This document shows positions 21,705 to 32,584 of a DNA stretch of 64,000 nucleotides, one piece after another (position 1 is the stretch's first letter; the number at the start of each line of letters is the position of its first letter). The notes under the pieces are model-generated. The model did not search any database and was not told where the DNA came from. It saw nothing but the letters and a program-made list of their open reading frames with translations. A program made the position numbers and the translations under genes. Source of the DNA: Garcia nutans (Eukaryota; Streptophyta; Magnoliopsida; Malpighiales; Euphorbiaceae); contig CANTUV010000039.1 of NCBI GenBank assembly GCA_947685225.1, forward strand, positions 31,984,001-32,048,000, in the 5' to 3' direction.

Positions 21705-24700
21705 CTAGTCATCATCTGGATGTTCTGCTGTTACTTGATCTTCTGCTGGTGGGGTTGGTTCTGTTGGAGCCCATCTAGGAGGTTCAGTTGGCCGTCCTAG
21801 TAACATATTCTGAATCCAAGTCTGGTTCTCAACCAAAAATCGAGTCATATCTGCAATTTTGGTCTCTAATTTGCTCTCTATATGACTGACTTTATTGCTT
21901 ATCTCATCACGTATCTCAGTTAACATATTTTCATTTACTTGTTGAGATGTACTTCCACTGCCCTTAGAGATGTGAGAAATTGCTAAATTTCCCAACCCAT
22001 ATAATCTGGCCTTCTTTGTTCCTCCTGCCGCTTCAACAAATAAATCATCATCATCCTTAGTACAAGATTGAACTTCCTCTCCATTTGCCTCTTCTGTAGA
22101 CTGTGATGCTTTCAATTTCTGAAAGCTTTCCTAAAAAAGAAAATCAAAACAACGTTAGAGTCAAAAGAATCCAGTAACCAATACACATAATTCACAAGCA
22201 ATATTCATAAAAAAGCATGTTAACAAACCAAGCATGTTAAAAGTATGTTCTTAATAAAAAAAATATAGTACTAATAAAAAAACACTTGCTGCACCAACGT
22301 TTCTAGAATTACAGCAGAAACAATCTTTTTTTGTTACAATCAAATTGCTCCTATTCACAGCAGAAACAATCTTGTAAGCGCAATAGAATTACAGATATAT
22401 TATGCCAAAATAGATGTCCTCAGAATATTGTATAATAACTGCCTAAAACATTTCAATACTACCCAATCCTTGTTTTGCTTTTCACCTAAACTAGAAGAAA
22501 TTCAATTACTATTCATCCAATGGCTGTAGATCTATAAAGACAATGGAAAAAAAGAAGGCTTAGATGGGATAACCTGATGAATAATTAATTGGAAAAAAAT
22601 TAAATAGAATTAGTGATTCTGAAGCGCAAATGCAGATGCGACTGCAGTGCTTCCCAAAGCAATTGGACTTTGCTGAGTTGAGGAATTGAGGGAAGAACAA
22701 GTAAACAATTAATAACATAATTAGATTTGTATCATATAACAAGATTATGAGAAAAGGAAAAGACAAGAAGTTGATTAGTTGCTTGCTTATTCTTTCTTGT
22801 TGAGTATTCTAGCTATATAAATATATATTTTTTTTCTATAAATTATTTAATAATTTTGCATAATTTAATTATTTATCAATAATGGAAACTTATTGGAGAA
22901 GAAATAGTGATATATTAAGTGATAAAAAAAGAAAACAAAAAAAAAGAAGCATGATTCTTCAATTGTATATATTCATATATTCTAGATGAGTCAAAAGTGG
23001 ATTCCAAGATTTTGGACGACTGGTAGGAAGAATGATCAAGTGAATAATTATTGCATAATATGCCTTCTAAGCTAATGCAAGAAATGCATCTCTTTATCCA
23101 TAATCTCTGCTAGTTGGGCTGGCCATGCATACCAAAACACAGTTTAAAGGTAAATACATATTCTCCTAGATATTAGAGCCACGATCAATTCTATCTCCTT
23201 TATACCAATTCTCAAATAAAGTTGGGCTGGCTATACTACAATACTAAGTTTTTCCTCCTATGATGTCCAAATACATAATACACAAATACTGTATATTAAT
23301 GTGAATATGATGTTATTTCATTTATGATCATTCTGTGATTATATTCAGAAATTCTACTATCCATGTACTATTGTTGTTGATCCTATCAACCCTACCATAA
23401 GCTCAGGTATGAAAAATAATGAAATAAATATTAGTATCTAAATATTTCAATGTTAAAAAAATAAATAAAATTCAGAACTTGTGCAATACAATGTTTTGAA
23501 TCCAATATGTTCGTGTTTATTGTAAAAATAGATAAACCAGGTCTACAAATTACAATGTACAAACAACAAATAGCAGAATTGACAAAAACCTGAGAGAGAA
23601 GAAGAAACTAAAAATGGAAAAAAAAAGGTAACCTAAAACTTCATGGGTGGGGTTGAGCCAACAATTCAGGGCTCTGCAGTATTGGTGGGTACAATTTTAT
23701 GAGAATTAAACATTATTTTCAAGCCATCTATGCACTGTATAATTCCAAAAATTATGAAAGTACCAAAATAAATAACAAGAATTACAACAAACAATGTTGC
23801 CATGAAATGGATGTTTGGAGTTTTGGTTCCTTCCAATACCTTCCTGTGTTCTATGATCCCAATAACCAGTAAAATGACGGCCATTACAACCCCACAAAAT
23901 ATTGAAAGATTCCTTAAAGTTGCATCTAAAAGACTATCCTTTTCCATCTCTCTGTTTCTCTGTAAGCTTCTGGAACAGAGAGAACAGAACAAAAACAGAT
24001 CACCTTCTAGTCATCCATAATTTACAAGAATCTTGAAGTTGACATGTTGAAATTCGACCAAAAATTGGCCCTGGATTTCAAATTCTTCCCATCCTAACAA
24101 TTTATTTGTATTGGCCAAGAAATTAAAATTTTCAAAGAAGGGCCAGCCTGGAATATAACAGGCTCTGCCTCAGTGTAAATTATGGAAATTCTTAATTTAG
24201 TAAAGCTGACAACCGACATATGGATTTTCACTAATATATATGATATTTAGATAAATATAAAAAAAGGATTTTGAACTTTTAATAAAGTAAACATTACAGT
24301 TTTAGCTGCAAATCCTAAATTTAGATGAAAAAAAAAAGTCTCTTGGTGGGGTGCACGCGTACTCTGTTTTACAAGATTTCAGAACAGGGGAAAGAAGAAA
24401 GTTCATTTCTTTGCAACTTGCATTAACAAAGACCAAGAAAAATATTCATCAAATTTTATTATATTCAAGAGAAATCAATTTATTGAAACACAACTTAATA
24501 AACAACATCAATATAATGCAACTACAAAGATTGCAAACACATATCAGCTTTCCTTTTTTTCCCTTATATTTCAATGTCTAATTTGACTACTAATCAAATG
24601 GCTTGAAAACAACAATTGGGCTTCTTACAAAATGACGAGAGCTTTTCCATACAAGTGAACCGGACACCAATTGTCCACTTGACATGGATTTCGCCTTGAC

Positions 24701-26536
24701 CATAACTTTGAAACTCCTCTTTTGCAAGGGACGAGAAAAGGAGAGGCTCATGGGTTTTACTGTGATTTCCTCTTTTGCAAGGGACGAGAAAAGGAGAGGC
24801 TCATGGATACCATTAACAATAGCAAATGCAAGAAAATATCAAAATAAATAAAGTGACAAGAAGCTTAATGTTTGTCCATGTGAAGACATACCTAATAAAT
24901 AGTTTTCTTCAATAAAATATGTTCAATTCTCTTTCTCGGCAAGCAAATTTTCTTCACATATATATATATATATTATACATGTGATCCAAATTATTGGGTT
25001 TTCTTTCTTTCTAAATTTTTCATTGTTAATGTTTTTACAACTTGTTAATGTTTTTACAACTATGAAATCAAATTGCCTATATTAATTGAAATCAACACAT
25101 TTGAAAGAGGGTGTATACATTCTGCAATACCAAGCAAACCACACACCATATCAATCATATTTTCAACAAAAACATTATAAACTCATCCATAAAATAATGT
25201 AAATACAATATATTAACTTACATGAACAAGTTCCGATCTCTTATCTATAAACTTCCCCCGATCTTTTTTACTTGTATGGCTATGCTTGAACAATTCATAG
25301 TTTCCAGGAAACTTTCCCCCATTTGCTGCAGCCTGTTTAAATCAATATGAAACACAAACATATGATAAAAAAAATAGTCAATTTATTTAACAAAATAAGA
25401 TGTAGATTTCATACCAAATCCTTCGCATGCTCTTTCATCGATTTCGACCCACAAGTGTGAGTAGATGGCCCTGTTCCTGGTCCAGCAGGCTCAGACAGTC
25501 TGTTCTTAGACTGTTGCTCTGATAATTTTATTGCATCCTCCGTTTCCCAAGCTCTTCTCCACTCTTCTACAAATTCGGAAGGCACGGGACAGTTCACTAA
25601 TCTGTTATGTCTCACATTGTAAATGAAAGTACTGTATGTCCTTCCTGCTTTGCTTTCCCAAGCTTTTCTCATCAAGCCATCTTCAGATGACCTCCAAGTA
25701 AATAATTTCTGCAAAGTAAGTAAAAATTCTTAAATATGCTAGCCATTACCATTATTAAAGATTATGAACAAACAAATAAAAATGAATATTAGATAAACAT
25801 TAACCTTAAACTCTCCGAAGTATAAGTCCTTTGATTGTCGAGACAGTTTTGCCCAAGAGGATCCTGTTTTGTCAGGATACCGTTGAAAAGCTTCTGTGCA
25901 TGCATGTGATATGCCCCATAAATCAGGATTAAATCTGAAACAACTTAAGATTATTAATAAAGTGCCAAAATAGTGACTAAATATGCTAAAATTAGTAAAT
26001 TACCCATCAGCCTTTGACCAACTAATTATTATTCGCCCATCAGCATCACGGGCTGGTTCTTGGGATCGAGAGCCTCTACTTATAACGTCATTGTTAACAT
26101 CAGGTTGAGGTTCATGTTCACTAATTTCAGGAGATGAAGCTGATATTTGGGGATTTTCTATTCCTAATCCGTGCATGTTATCCAGTGAGGGAGTAGAAGA
26201 GGGTGGTGTTATAGGATTAGAAGATTCAGATATTCTTCTCCTAGATGTTGGAGTTCCATCTGTGTTAGGATTTGAAGATTCAGAGGTTCTTCTCCCAGAT
26301 GTTGGAGTTGCTTCTGAACTTGGAGTTACAGCCGCTGGAATTGCAGGTGTGGGTTGAGTAGGTGCTATGGCTGTTGTTGTGGGTTGGGTAAGTGCAATGG
26401 CTGTTGGTGTGGGTTGGATAGATACCATGGCTGTTGGTGTGGGTTGGGTAGGTATCATGGATGCTGGAACTGTACGTGTGGATCGTCCTCTTCCCACTGG
26501 TGGTTGAATAATATTGCGACTTTTCCCTCTAGCCAT
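21705..26536 (-). CDS. TNP1-like CACTA protein (Transposase_24 type), five exons, about 497 residues
   Basis: I place exons at 26004-26536, 25805-25934, 25415-25708, 25222-25332 and 21705-22130. All junctions have AG acceptors and GT donors and the parts sum to 1494 bp, an open frame with stop. The N-terminal 150 residues are low complexity (Pro/Thr/Ala repeats). Then comes the plant Transposase_24 (Ptta/En/Spm) pattern: GFNPDLWGISHACTEAF, WAKLSRQSKDLYFGEF, an aromatic and basic middle, and YELFKHSHTSKKDRGKF. The last exon is acidic with a coiled-coil-like stretch (EIRDEISNKVSHIESKLETK). Such proteins are thought to bind subterminal repeats and assist TNP2; they are not the catalytic enzyme. 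The last intron is 3.1 kb and contains foreign fragments. The exon model is inferred, though the frame closure across five exons is strong support. Confidence 0.85.
22131..23665 (-). other. Proximal half of the long last intron of the TNP1-like gene
   Basis: AT-rich. A minus frame at 22560-22766 contains a Ser/Ala/Cys-rich tract that could be a decayed captured exon, but I recognise no family. The rest shows nothing definable. Confidence 0.35.
23666..23992 (-). CDS. Small two-helix membrane protein ORF, hypothetical
   Basis: The frame encodes 108 residues (93 from the inner Met at about 23944). Two long hydrophobic segments (LSIFCGVVMAVILLVIGII and FMATLFVVILVIYFGTFIIF) are separated by a short charged loop, and the C-terminus is polar. 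It reads like an intact small plant membrane protein, but I do not recognise it. It lies within the 3.1-kb intron of the TNP1-like gene in the same orientation, so it may be another host-derived capture. Codon use is unremarkable. It could be a chance frame; hydrophobic pattern and length argue mildly against that. Confidence 0.4.
   Translation of the reverse strand: MFCSLCSRSLQRNREMEKDSLLDATLRNLSIFCGVVMAVILLVIGIIEHRKVLEGTKTPNIHFMATLFVVILVIYFGTFIIFGIIQCIDGLKIMFNSHKIVPTNTAEP
24590..24767 (-). pseudogene. Captured 3' end of a subtilisin-like protease gene
   Basis: The minus strand encodes a segment resembling the C-terminal fibronectin-III-like domain of plant subtilases: ITVKPMSLSFSRPLQKRSF, then SGQLVSGSLVWKSSRHFVRS and PIVVFKPFD followed by a stop at 24590-24592. 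In the family the VSGSLVW...VRSPIVV pattern is diagnostic of the last beta strands. No catalytic domain is present, so it is a fragment. Its upstream edge has a 53-bp direct duplication. It lies in the intron of the TNP1-like gene in the same orientation. I consider it gene capture by the CACTA element. Confidence 0.75.
24715..24806. repeat. 53-bp offset direct duplication at the edge of the subtilase fragment
   Basis: TCCTCTTTTGCAAGGGACGA begins at 24715 and again at 24768, and the identity continues for about 38 bases through GAGGCTCATGG. The second copy marks the end of recognisable subtilase sequence and may record the capture event. Confidence 0.85.
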
Positions 26537-26724
26537 ATCTGCAAGAACCCATAAAACATAAGATTAAATATAGAGAAAAAGATTATCAATATTATTATAG
26601 CCTATAGAGATGCTACAGATAAAAATTTTAGGGAGAAATAACAGAACACATGAGGTACCTAACTCATACGGACAACAAAACAGAACAAATCCAGCAATAA
26701 TGGCAGCAAGATTAACACAATACA

Positions 26725-27420
26725 CATTGTTTCTCGCCGATCATATCCCATGCGGACCAAACCCACTTCACAATTGATTTCCAAGGTTGCTCTTGCAGCA
26801 GATTTTGTTTTAAGAAAAGATACCCAAGTAAATCTTGAAAAATCATCAATTATAGTGAGAAAATAGCTGTTGCCAGAGACAGAAACTGTTGTGGGACCCT
26901 AGATATCTAAGTGTACAAGTTCAAAAGCCTTGATTGAAGTAGAAAACACTGGTAGGAAACATAGTTCTTTTCTGCTTGGCAAAATGACAGATATCACAAA
27001 CATATGATTTTGAAAAATGAATCTCAGGATATAAATCTTACAAACTTATTTACATAGGAATGAGAATAAATTTCAGGCTTATTTGCAACAGCAAAGTTAT
27101 TCTGAAAGTGATAAAAGTCCATTACTGATTTAAGCTGCACCAATCTTCCTCTTCATAGATGCATCCTGAATAATACATGAATCAGCAGTAAAAAGAACTG
27201 AAATCTGATCAGTAGCCATCTTACTAACTGAAATCATATTGTAGGCAAATGATGGAACACACAAGACATTTTGAAGTAGGATATCGGAATTTAATCTAAT
27301 AGATCAAACATGAGTAACTTGAACTTGATTTCCACTTGTAAGCAAAACAAAAGAATCTACAGCAAGCTTGCAGTTGATCAAGAGAGACTTATCACAAATG
27401 ATATGTTCTGATTCATACAT
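26725..27420 (-). pseudogene. Ty1/copia pol fragment (protease end to integrase start) inside T
   Basis: Reading the minus strand downward from 27420, broken frames give copia pol landmarks: a protease-proximal stretch with SVSKMATDQISVLFTADSC, the GAG-pre-integrase phrase YVCDICHFAKQKRTMF, and the integrase start GPTTVSVSGNSYFLTIIDD followed by FSRFTWV. Stops and shifts interrupt it (for instance before GPTTV). No LTR or duplication was found, so it is either an old insertion or a piece acquired by T. It occupies the place where a TNP2-type transposase would be expected. Confidence 0.8.
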
Positions 27421-28100
27421 TGATTCACAATTAAAATATAATTTCATCTGCATATTTTTTGGTTTGAAATTTTTTTTCTCTAAATCATAATTTCACCATT
27501 GTATATAAATATAAATATATATATATATAAATTTATCAGTGCATGTTGTATACTTACATTATCTATAATCAGATTTTATATTTACCAAAAAAATAAAAAT
27601 TGTAAAAATTAATACCAAAATCCAGTCAACTTACACTATATTTTTATAATTGTTAATATAGTTTTTGCAGTATGTGCACATGTGATTTAATACATAAATT
27701 CATATTTATATTTATTATAAAAAATCTATTAACACTTTATACTATGTGAGTTCCTACCACACACCTTTACAGTCAAAAAATAAACCAAATAAACATTTGA
27801 ATCAGCTAGAGAAAGCACGTATAAGAAGCGTCATTATATGCGCGTTAAGTGTTCTTTTCCCATTTTAGATAGCTTTGTTCTTTCCCAAATCAAGCTATAT
27901 TTGTGGGATAACCATATGAAAATAGCCCTGTTTCACAATTAGTAGTTGTTTGGCATCGAACAATGTATTTAATTAGCAAAATACCATTATAGGATAACAT
28001 TTTTTCAAAAACTTAATCCAAACGTGGCCTAATCCTAAAATAACTTGACCAAATTCAGTCCAAGTAAACATCAAAACAAGGAAAAAGAACCAAATACTAG
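27421..28100. other. AT-rich spacer within T
   Basis: No gene, repeat or structure is recognised apart from a short TA-rich run near 27510. Confidence 0.4.
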
Positions 28101-28304
28101 TCATTCGTCTTCATCATTATTCATCATCTCATCCTCCGAAGAATAATACTGAAAGTCTTCATCATTCCCTTCCTCCAAACTCTCACTTATATGCATTACA
28201 ACACCTTCAGCATCATTTAAAGTATCAGGCATTTCATTGTCATTTACATCAAAAGTCTGCCTGGCTGTATCATCTTCAGCATCTACAGTCACCTTCAGCA
28301 TCAT
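28101..28304 (-). CDS. Short acidic ORF, hypothetical
   Basis: The frame encodes 67 residues very rich in Asp and Glu, ending SSEDEMMNNDEDE. I recognise no family. Its first 80 bases partly duplicate themselves: ACTTTAAATGATGCTGAAGG recurs, spaced about 90 bases. It lies 165 bases downstream of the UAP56-type exon on the same strand. It could be a captured exon or the acidic tail of a lost transposon protein. There is no evidence for expression. Confidence 0.25.
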   Translation of the reverse strand: MMLKVTVDAEDDTARQTFDVNDNEMPDTLNDAEGVVMHISESLEEGNDEDFQYYSSEDEMMNNDEDE

Positions 28305-28468
28305 TTAAAGTAAAAAAGAAAAAGAAACCCAAGTTTTGACTGTAGCATAAGAAAATGAAGTGACTGTAGCATACTTTTTTTCTACATTCAATTCATATTA
28401 GTTGAAGTCAAAAGAATAATTGAGAAAAAGAAAATTATATTATATAAAGACAAGTCAAAAGAATTTGC

Positions 28469-28567
28469 CTTCTGGAGGATGTTCAAATCCAGAATCTACA
28501 ATGGCTCGAAGAAGCTCTGGCTTCAACAGGAAGTCTCTGAATCCTGAACTGTGAATTCCAACAGCCC
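28469..28567 (-). pseudogene. Captured exon of a UAP56-type DEAD-box RNA helicase
   Basis: The minus strand encodes VGIHSSGFRDFLLKPELL followed by RAIVDSGFEHPPE, nearly identical to the segment just before the Q motif in plant UAP56 (DEAD-box helicase 15/56, an mRNA-export and splicing factor). The 99-bp piece is bounded by an AG acceptor (28568-28569) and a GC at the expected donor (28467-28468), so a whole exon with flanking intron was acquired. The ATP-binding and DEAD motifs are absent. This places a piece of an essential host gene inside a mobile element. Confidence 0.85.
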
Positions 28568-28830
28568 CTGGCATTGTTCAAAAAATAAACCAATATCAAC
28601 ACAAGAAACATTTTAATTGCAAAATGAAAACAAGAGGAATTTCCCCAGTGCAGAGGAAAAACCAGAAACTGAATATGCTACAAGAGTTTTATCAAGAATT
28701 ACAAAAGCCAGAAACAAAGATCTAAGAAAACATTAAGGCTATACATAATCAAAACAAATTAAAAACGAGAAACCCAGATCAAATATCTAATACAAAGTGA
28801 AAAATGATTTACAAAGAGGTTAATTCATAC

Positions 28831-29007
28831 CAATTACATCACCAACTTGGAAAGTTTTAGTAGCTGCCCACTGTTTTAGTCAATATTACCAATGGTGGTC
28901 CAACCAGCAGAATCGCCAACCTTGTAAACAACAGTATCGAACACCTGAGACATTAATGACATTATTAATAGCGTTAGCAGAACCAGAGCTCTCTTCACCA
29001 ATTTCAT
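28831..29007 (-). pseudogene. Captured first exon of a phytocyanin gene (mavicyanin-like)
   Basis: From the Met at 29007 the minus strand gives a hydrophobic signal peptide (KRALVLLTLLIMSLMSQ), then VYKVGDSAGWTTIGNID, and after a small frame change KQWAATKTFQVGDVI. This is the N-terminal half of a plant blue-copper protein (phytocyanin), a secreted or GPI-anchored type. It ends with GTATGA at a donor position typical of the family's single intron. The copper ligands of the second exon are missing. The frameshift near 28878 makes it nonfunctional. I infer capture by T. Confidence 0.8.
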
Positions 29008-29070
29008 GGCTACCAAACACTGAATGGAGGAGTTAATTTGGGGTCTGAGAACTGGAGGAGTAATAGCCAA

Positions 29071-30524
29071 GGTTGATTCGAAATGGAGATTTGTACTGCT
29101 AATAAAGAGTCAGATTCGAAATGGAGATGGTGTGTGGAGGACATACCAGCAGGCTGAGATGAAGATATTGAGTGATAATAACAATCACTAATTTAAAAAC
29201 TATATAATACGTACACCAAAGTGTACTGATAACATGTTATCCAAATCTGCAGATTTGATAACATGTCGTTTTTAAGTCACCAATAAAAAGGCCGAAGGTA
29301 ATCTGCAGAGCTATGATGATAAATGTCCACCAAATCTAGTAGAACAACTTGTAAAGAGAACAGATAGCTCTGCAACCTCAAACCTCCTCATATTTGCAAT
29401 CGATTAAGGGAATCAAAGGATCAGAAGTCCTAGAAAGGGGTCGAATATAAAAAACCAAACACCAATGACAGTATCGCACGAACCATGGGATATTACCATA
29501 TCTCCTGAAGGAACATATAACATAGAACAAAAGAGGATGGGACGAGATCTGAGCACCTACTACAAGAAAATAATCGTAGACTAAAAAACTTACTAAAATC
29601 TACAGATGGGTCGAAAGAATCGATCTTTGAGTATCAAAACCCATATCTGTCAAGGAAACACCAACAAGATGGTCTAAGAAACCCAACCACTTTGGAACCC
29701 AGGGTGTTTCTCTTTGGGAGTTTGGGCTGCAATAGACTCCCAGTCAACAAAAGAAAAGAGAAAATACTGACACACAAACAAAGATACAAAAGAGAAGGGA
29801 AAGAGGGTGAGAGTTTTAGGTTTACCGTCGGCAAAATAGCCAGCGCTAGCGCTAGATCTAGAACTGGAGACACACGGGTCGGCAAAGCTTTACAGCGGAA
29901 GAGAATACACTTCTAGAGCGGAAGAGAGTTAAAGAGAAATTGAAATAAAGATATAGTTAGTTGATACTAAACACTCAATATTTTTTTTTTTACATTTATA
30001 AAACTATTTAAAAAATAACTTTTTATTCTAAAAATATTATAAAAATTAAAATTATTTATCCTTTCACAAAAATATATATAAAATTTTAAAATTATTTCAA
30101 TTGAAATAAGGATAACATATTTAAATTAGTATTTAAATATGGATATAATTTTTTATAGTACACTGATAACATATTAATACTAATTTAAAATTTTATATTA
30201 GTGATAATAACAAGTAAATTTAATTTGTCATTATAAATTATTAAATTAATATCAATGTAATATATAAAATATTTAAATGAAGCTATACAAATAAATCGAA
30301 TTGTTGAAATCAAAATATGCTTTAAAATAATTAAACATATATACTCAAATATATCATTTATGCTATACGATAAATGCAGAGAAATGAGATAAAATAAAAT
30401 GCCTATAACGAAATTATATAAAAAACAAAAATTAGTATTTTTTTTATATAAAATAAGTCTTCTAACTTATTTCAATTAATTATAATTTCTTTTTTGGGCT
30501 CCCACTAAAAATTTCCTTTTAGAT
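29071..30524. other. AT-rich interior of T without recognised genes
   Basis: The segment 29640-29930 is less AT-rich and contains a pyrimidine-rich stretch on the minus strand resembling a plant 5' untranslated region; its small frame (29634-29885) is not recognised. From 29960 to 30500 only AT-rich DNA is seen. Confidence 0.4.
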
Positions 30525-31799
30525 TTACGACCAAAATTTGTTACGGCTATTTTCTGTCGCAAATTTGCTATAGATTTGCCATCGATTTGCGACGGATACA
30601 TATATATAGTCAAATTTTATTTTCGTCGCAAATCCGTAGCAAATGGGTAGCAAATTTGTAACGAATCTGCGACCAATCTGCGACAGTACAAATTTTCAAC
30701 GAAAATTCTCGGAGGGAATAATCCCGCCAACTTTAGCGACGAAATTTGTGACGAACAAAATTCCGTCGCAGATTTATTACGGATTTGCAATCGATTTGCG
30801 ACGGATTTTGCAACGGATTTGCGACCAATTGCTCAAAATTCCTCTGACTTGTCCTTCCGTCGCAGATCCGTCGCAGATACGTAGCAAATTTGCGACGGAA
30901 ACGTGTCCGTCGCAGATTTCCGTCGCAAATGGTGTTGATATTTTTATAGTGAAATTTGCGACGGTAATAAACGGTAGCAGATATCCGTTGCAAATTGCTT
31001 CTTTAGTGTTTTCTCTTTCGCGCCAAGTTTCCGCGCCAACTTTTGCGACGTAAATCTGCGACGGAATGATTTTCGTCGCCGATCTGCGACGGATTTGCAA
31101 CGGATTTGCGACCAATTGCTCAAAATTCCTCTAACTTGTCCTTCCGTCGCAAATCCGTCGCAGATCCGTAGCAAATTTGCGACGGACAAGTGTCCGTCGC
31201 AGATTTCCGTCGCAAATGGTGTTGATATTTTTATAGTGAAATTTGCGACGGTAATAAACGGTAGCAGATATCCGTTGCAAATTGCTTCTTTAGTGTTTTC
31301 TCATTCGCGCCAAGTTTCCGCGCCAACTTTCGCGACGGAAATCTGCGACGGAATGATTTTCGTCGCAGATCTGCGACGTATTTGCAACGGATTTGCGACC
31401 AATTGCTCAAAATTCCTCTAACTTGTCCTTCCGTCGCAAATCCGTCGCAGATCCGTAGCAAATTTGCGACGGACAGGTGTCCGTCGCAGATTTCCGTCGC
31501 AAATAGTGTTGATATTTTTATAGTGAAATTTGCGACGGTAATACACGGTAGCAGATCTCCGTTGCAAATTGCTTCTTTAGTGTTTTCTCTTTCGCGCGCC
31601 AACTTTTGCGACGAAAATCTGCGACGGAATGATTTTCGTCGCAGATCTGCGACGGATTTGCAACGGATTTGCGACCAATTGCTCAAAATTCCTCTGACTT
31701 GTCCTTCCGTCGCAAATCCGTCGCAGATCCGTAGCAAATTTGCGACGGAAACGTGTCCGTCGCAGATTTCCGTCGCAAATGCCGAATATTTTTGTAGTG
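30525..31799. repeat. 3' subterminal region of T with stacked 287-bp units
   Basis: GTCGCA and TGCGAC cores are dense throughout. From about 30826 a unit repeats with CAATTGCTCAAAATTCCTCT at 30826, 31113, 31400 and 31676. Each unit includes TTTTTATAGTG (ending at 30951, 31238 and 31525), a one-base variant of the true terminus TTTTTGTAGTG at 31799. Arg/Ser-rich frames here are repeat translations. Confidence 0.9.
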
Positions 31800-32574
31800 A
31801 AGCAACACGGGCAAGGGACACGGCCAAGCTTATGGCCGTGTCTCTTAAACCAAAACTCACAGTAGCTAACACGGCTTGGGAACACGGCCGTGTCTCTCAA
31901 AACTAATTCAACACACGCAAAAGTTTCATGACTTGGCCGTGTCTCCCAAAACACAAACCCTAATATGCAAAATTTTCCTCCAATTGCACTCAAACTCATC
32001 AAACACCATATAACATGTTTCAAATGAATGAAATCAATGTTCTAAACACAAATTCTACATGTTTATCACAATATTCCATATTAAAACACATCAACCAAAA
32101 CATTTAAACATATACCATCTCAAACCCTAAAACCAACTTTACACTTGAACTTCCACTATCAAAATCCATTTAAACTTACAACCTTCACAACCAAACCAAC
32201 CTCAAATCAATCTTTTAACTAACAATCAACTTTAACATTTGTAAATACATATCAAACACACCAAATCATCAACTCAACAATTCACAATACACTTTAGCCA
32301 CAACTTCCAAATTAATAAAAGAAAACAAGAAATTACTTACCTTATATAAAGAAATTCCACAAATCTTTCACCAAATCTCTCAATTCCTTCATCAATTTGA
32401 GTATAGCATCAAGAACACTTCTCTTTCCCTTTGTCTTCTTCAATGGCCGGCACAAACATGAGAAGAAAAGAAAATTCAACAAAGTCAAATGACTTTTCTT
32501 CTTTAAATCTCCACCAAGAGATTTTATCCAAGCAATTACCAAAATGCCCTCAATCATATAACTAACTTTTTTGT

Positions 32575-32584
32575 CTTATATAAG
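32575..32584 (-). promoter_or_regulatory. TATA box of the 5' LTR of element A
   Basis: CTTATATAAG is present on the minus strand, duplicated in the 3' LTR at 14217-14226. It is the best TATA candidate in the LTR and would start the genomic RNA, now disconnected by T. Confidence 0.6.

Larger units (their letters stand above)
20774..31799 (-). mobile_element. CACTA transposon T (11,026 bp) with captured gene fragments
   Basis: T starts CACTACAAAAA and ends TTTTTGTAGTG, flanked by a 3-bp AAG duplication, the hallmark of CACTA (En/Spm) elements. Both ends carry dense subterminal repeats of a CCGTCGCAGAT-like motif. Inside, on the minus strand, are a complete-looking TNP1-like gene, a subtilase 3' fragment, a two-helix membrane ORF, a copia fragment, a UAP56-type exon and a phytocyanin exon. 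No TNP2-type (Transposase_21) catalytic protein is seen, so T probably needs the enzyme from another element. Because it sits in a nearly unmutated LTR, it transposed recently. Confidence 0.95.

Noticed and set aside
24351..24581. 76-residue plus frame
   Set aside because: Low complexity, no domain, antisense to the captured region; likely chance.
29634..29885. 83-residue minus frame
   Set aside because: No family recognised; composition suggests a pyrimidine-rich untranslated stretch.
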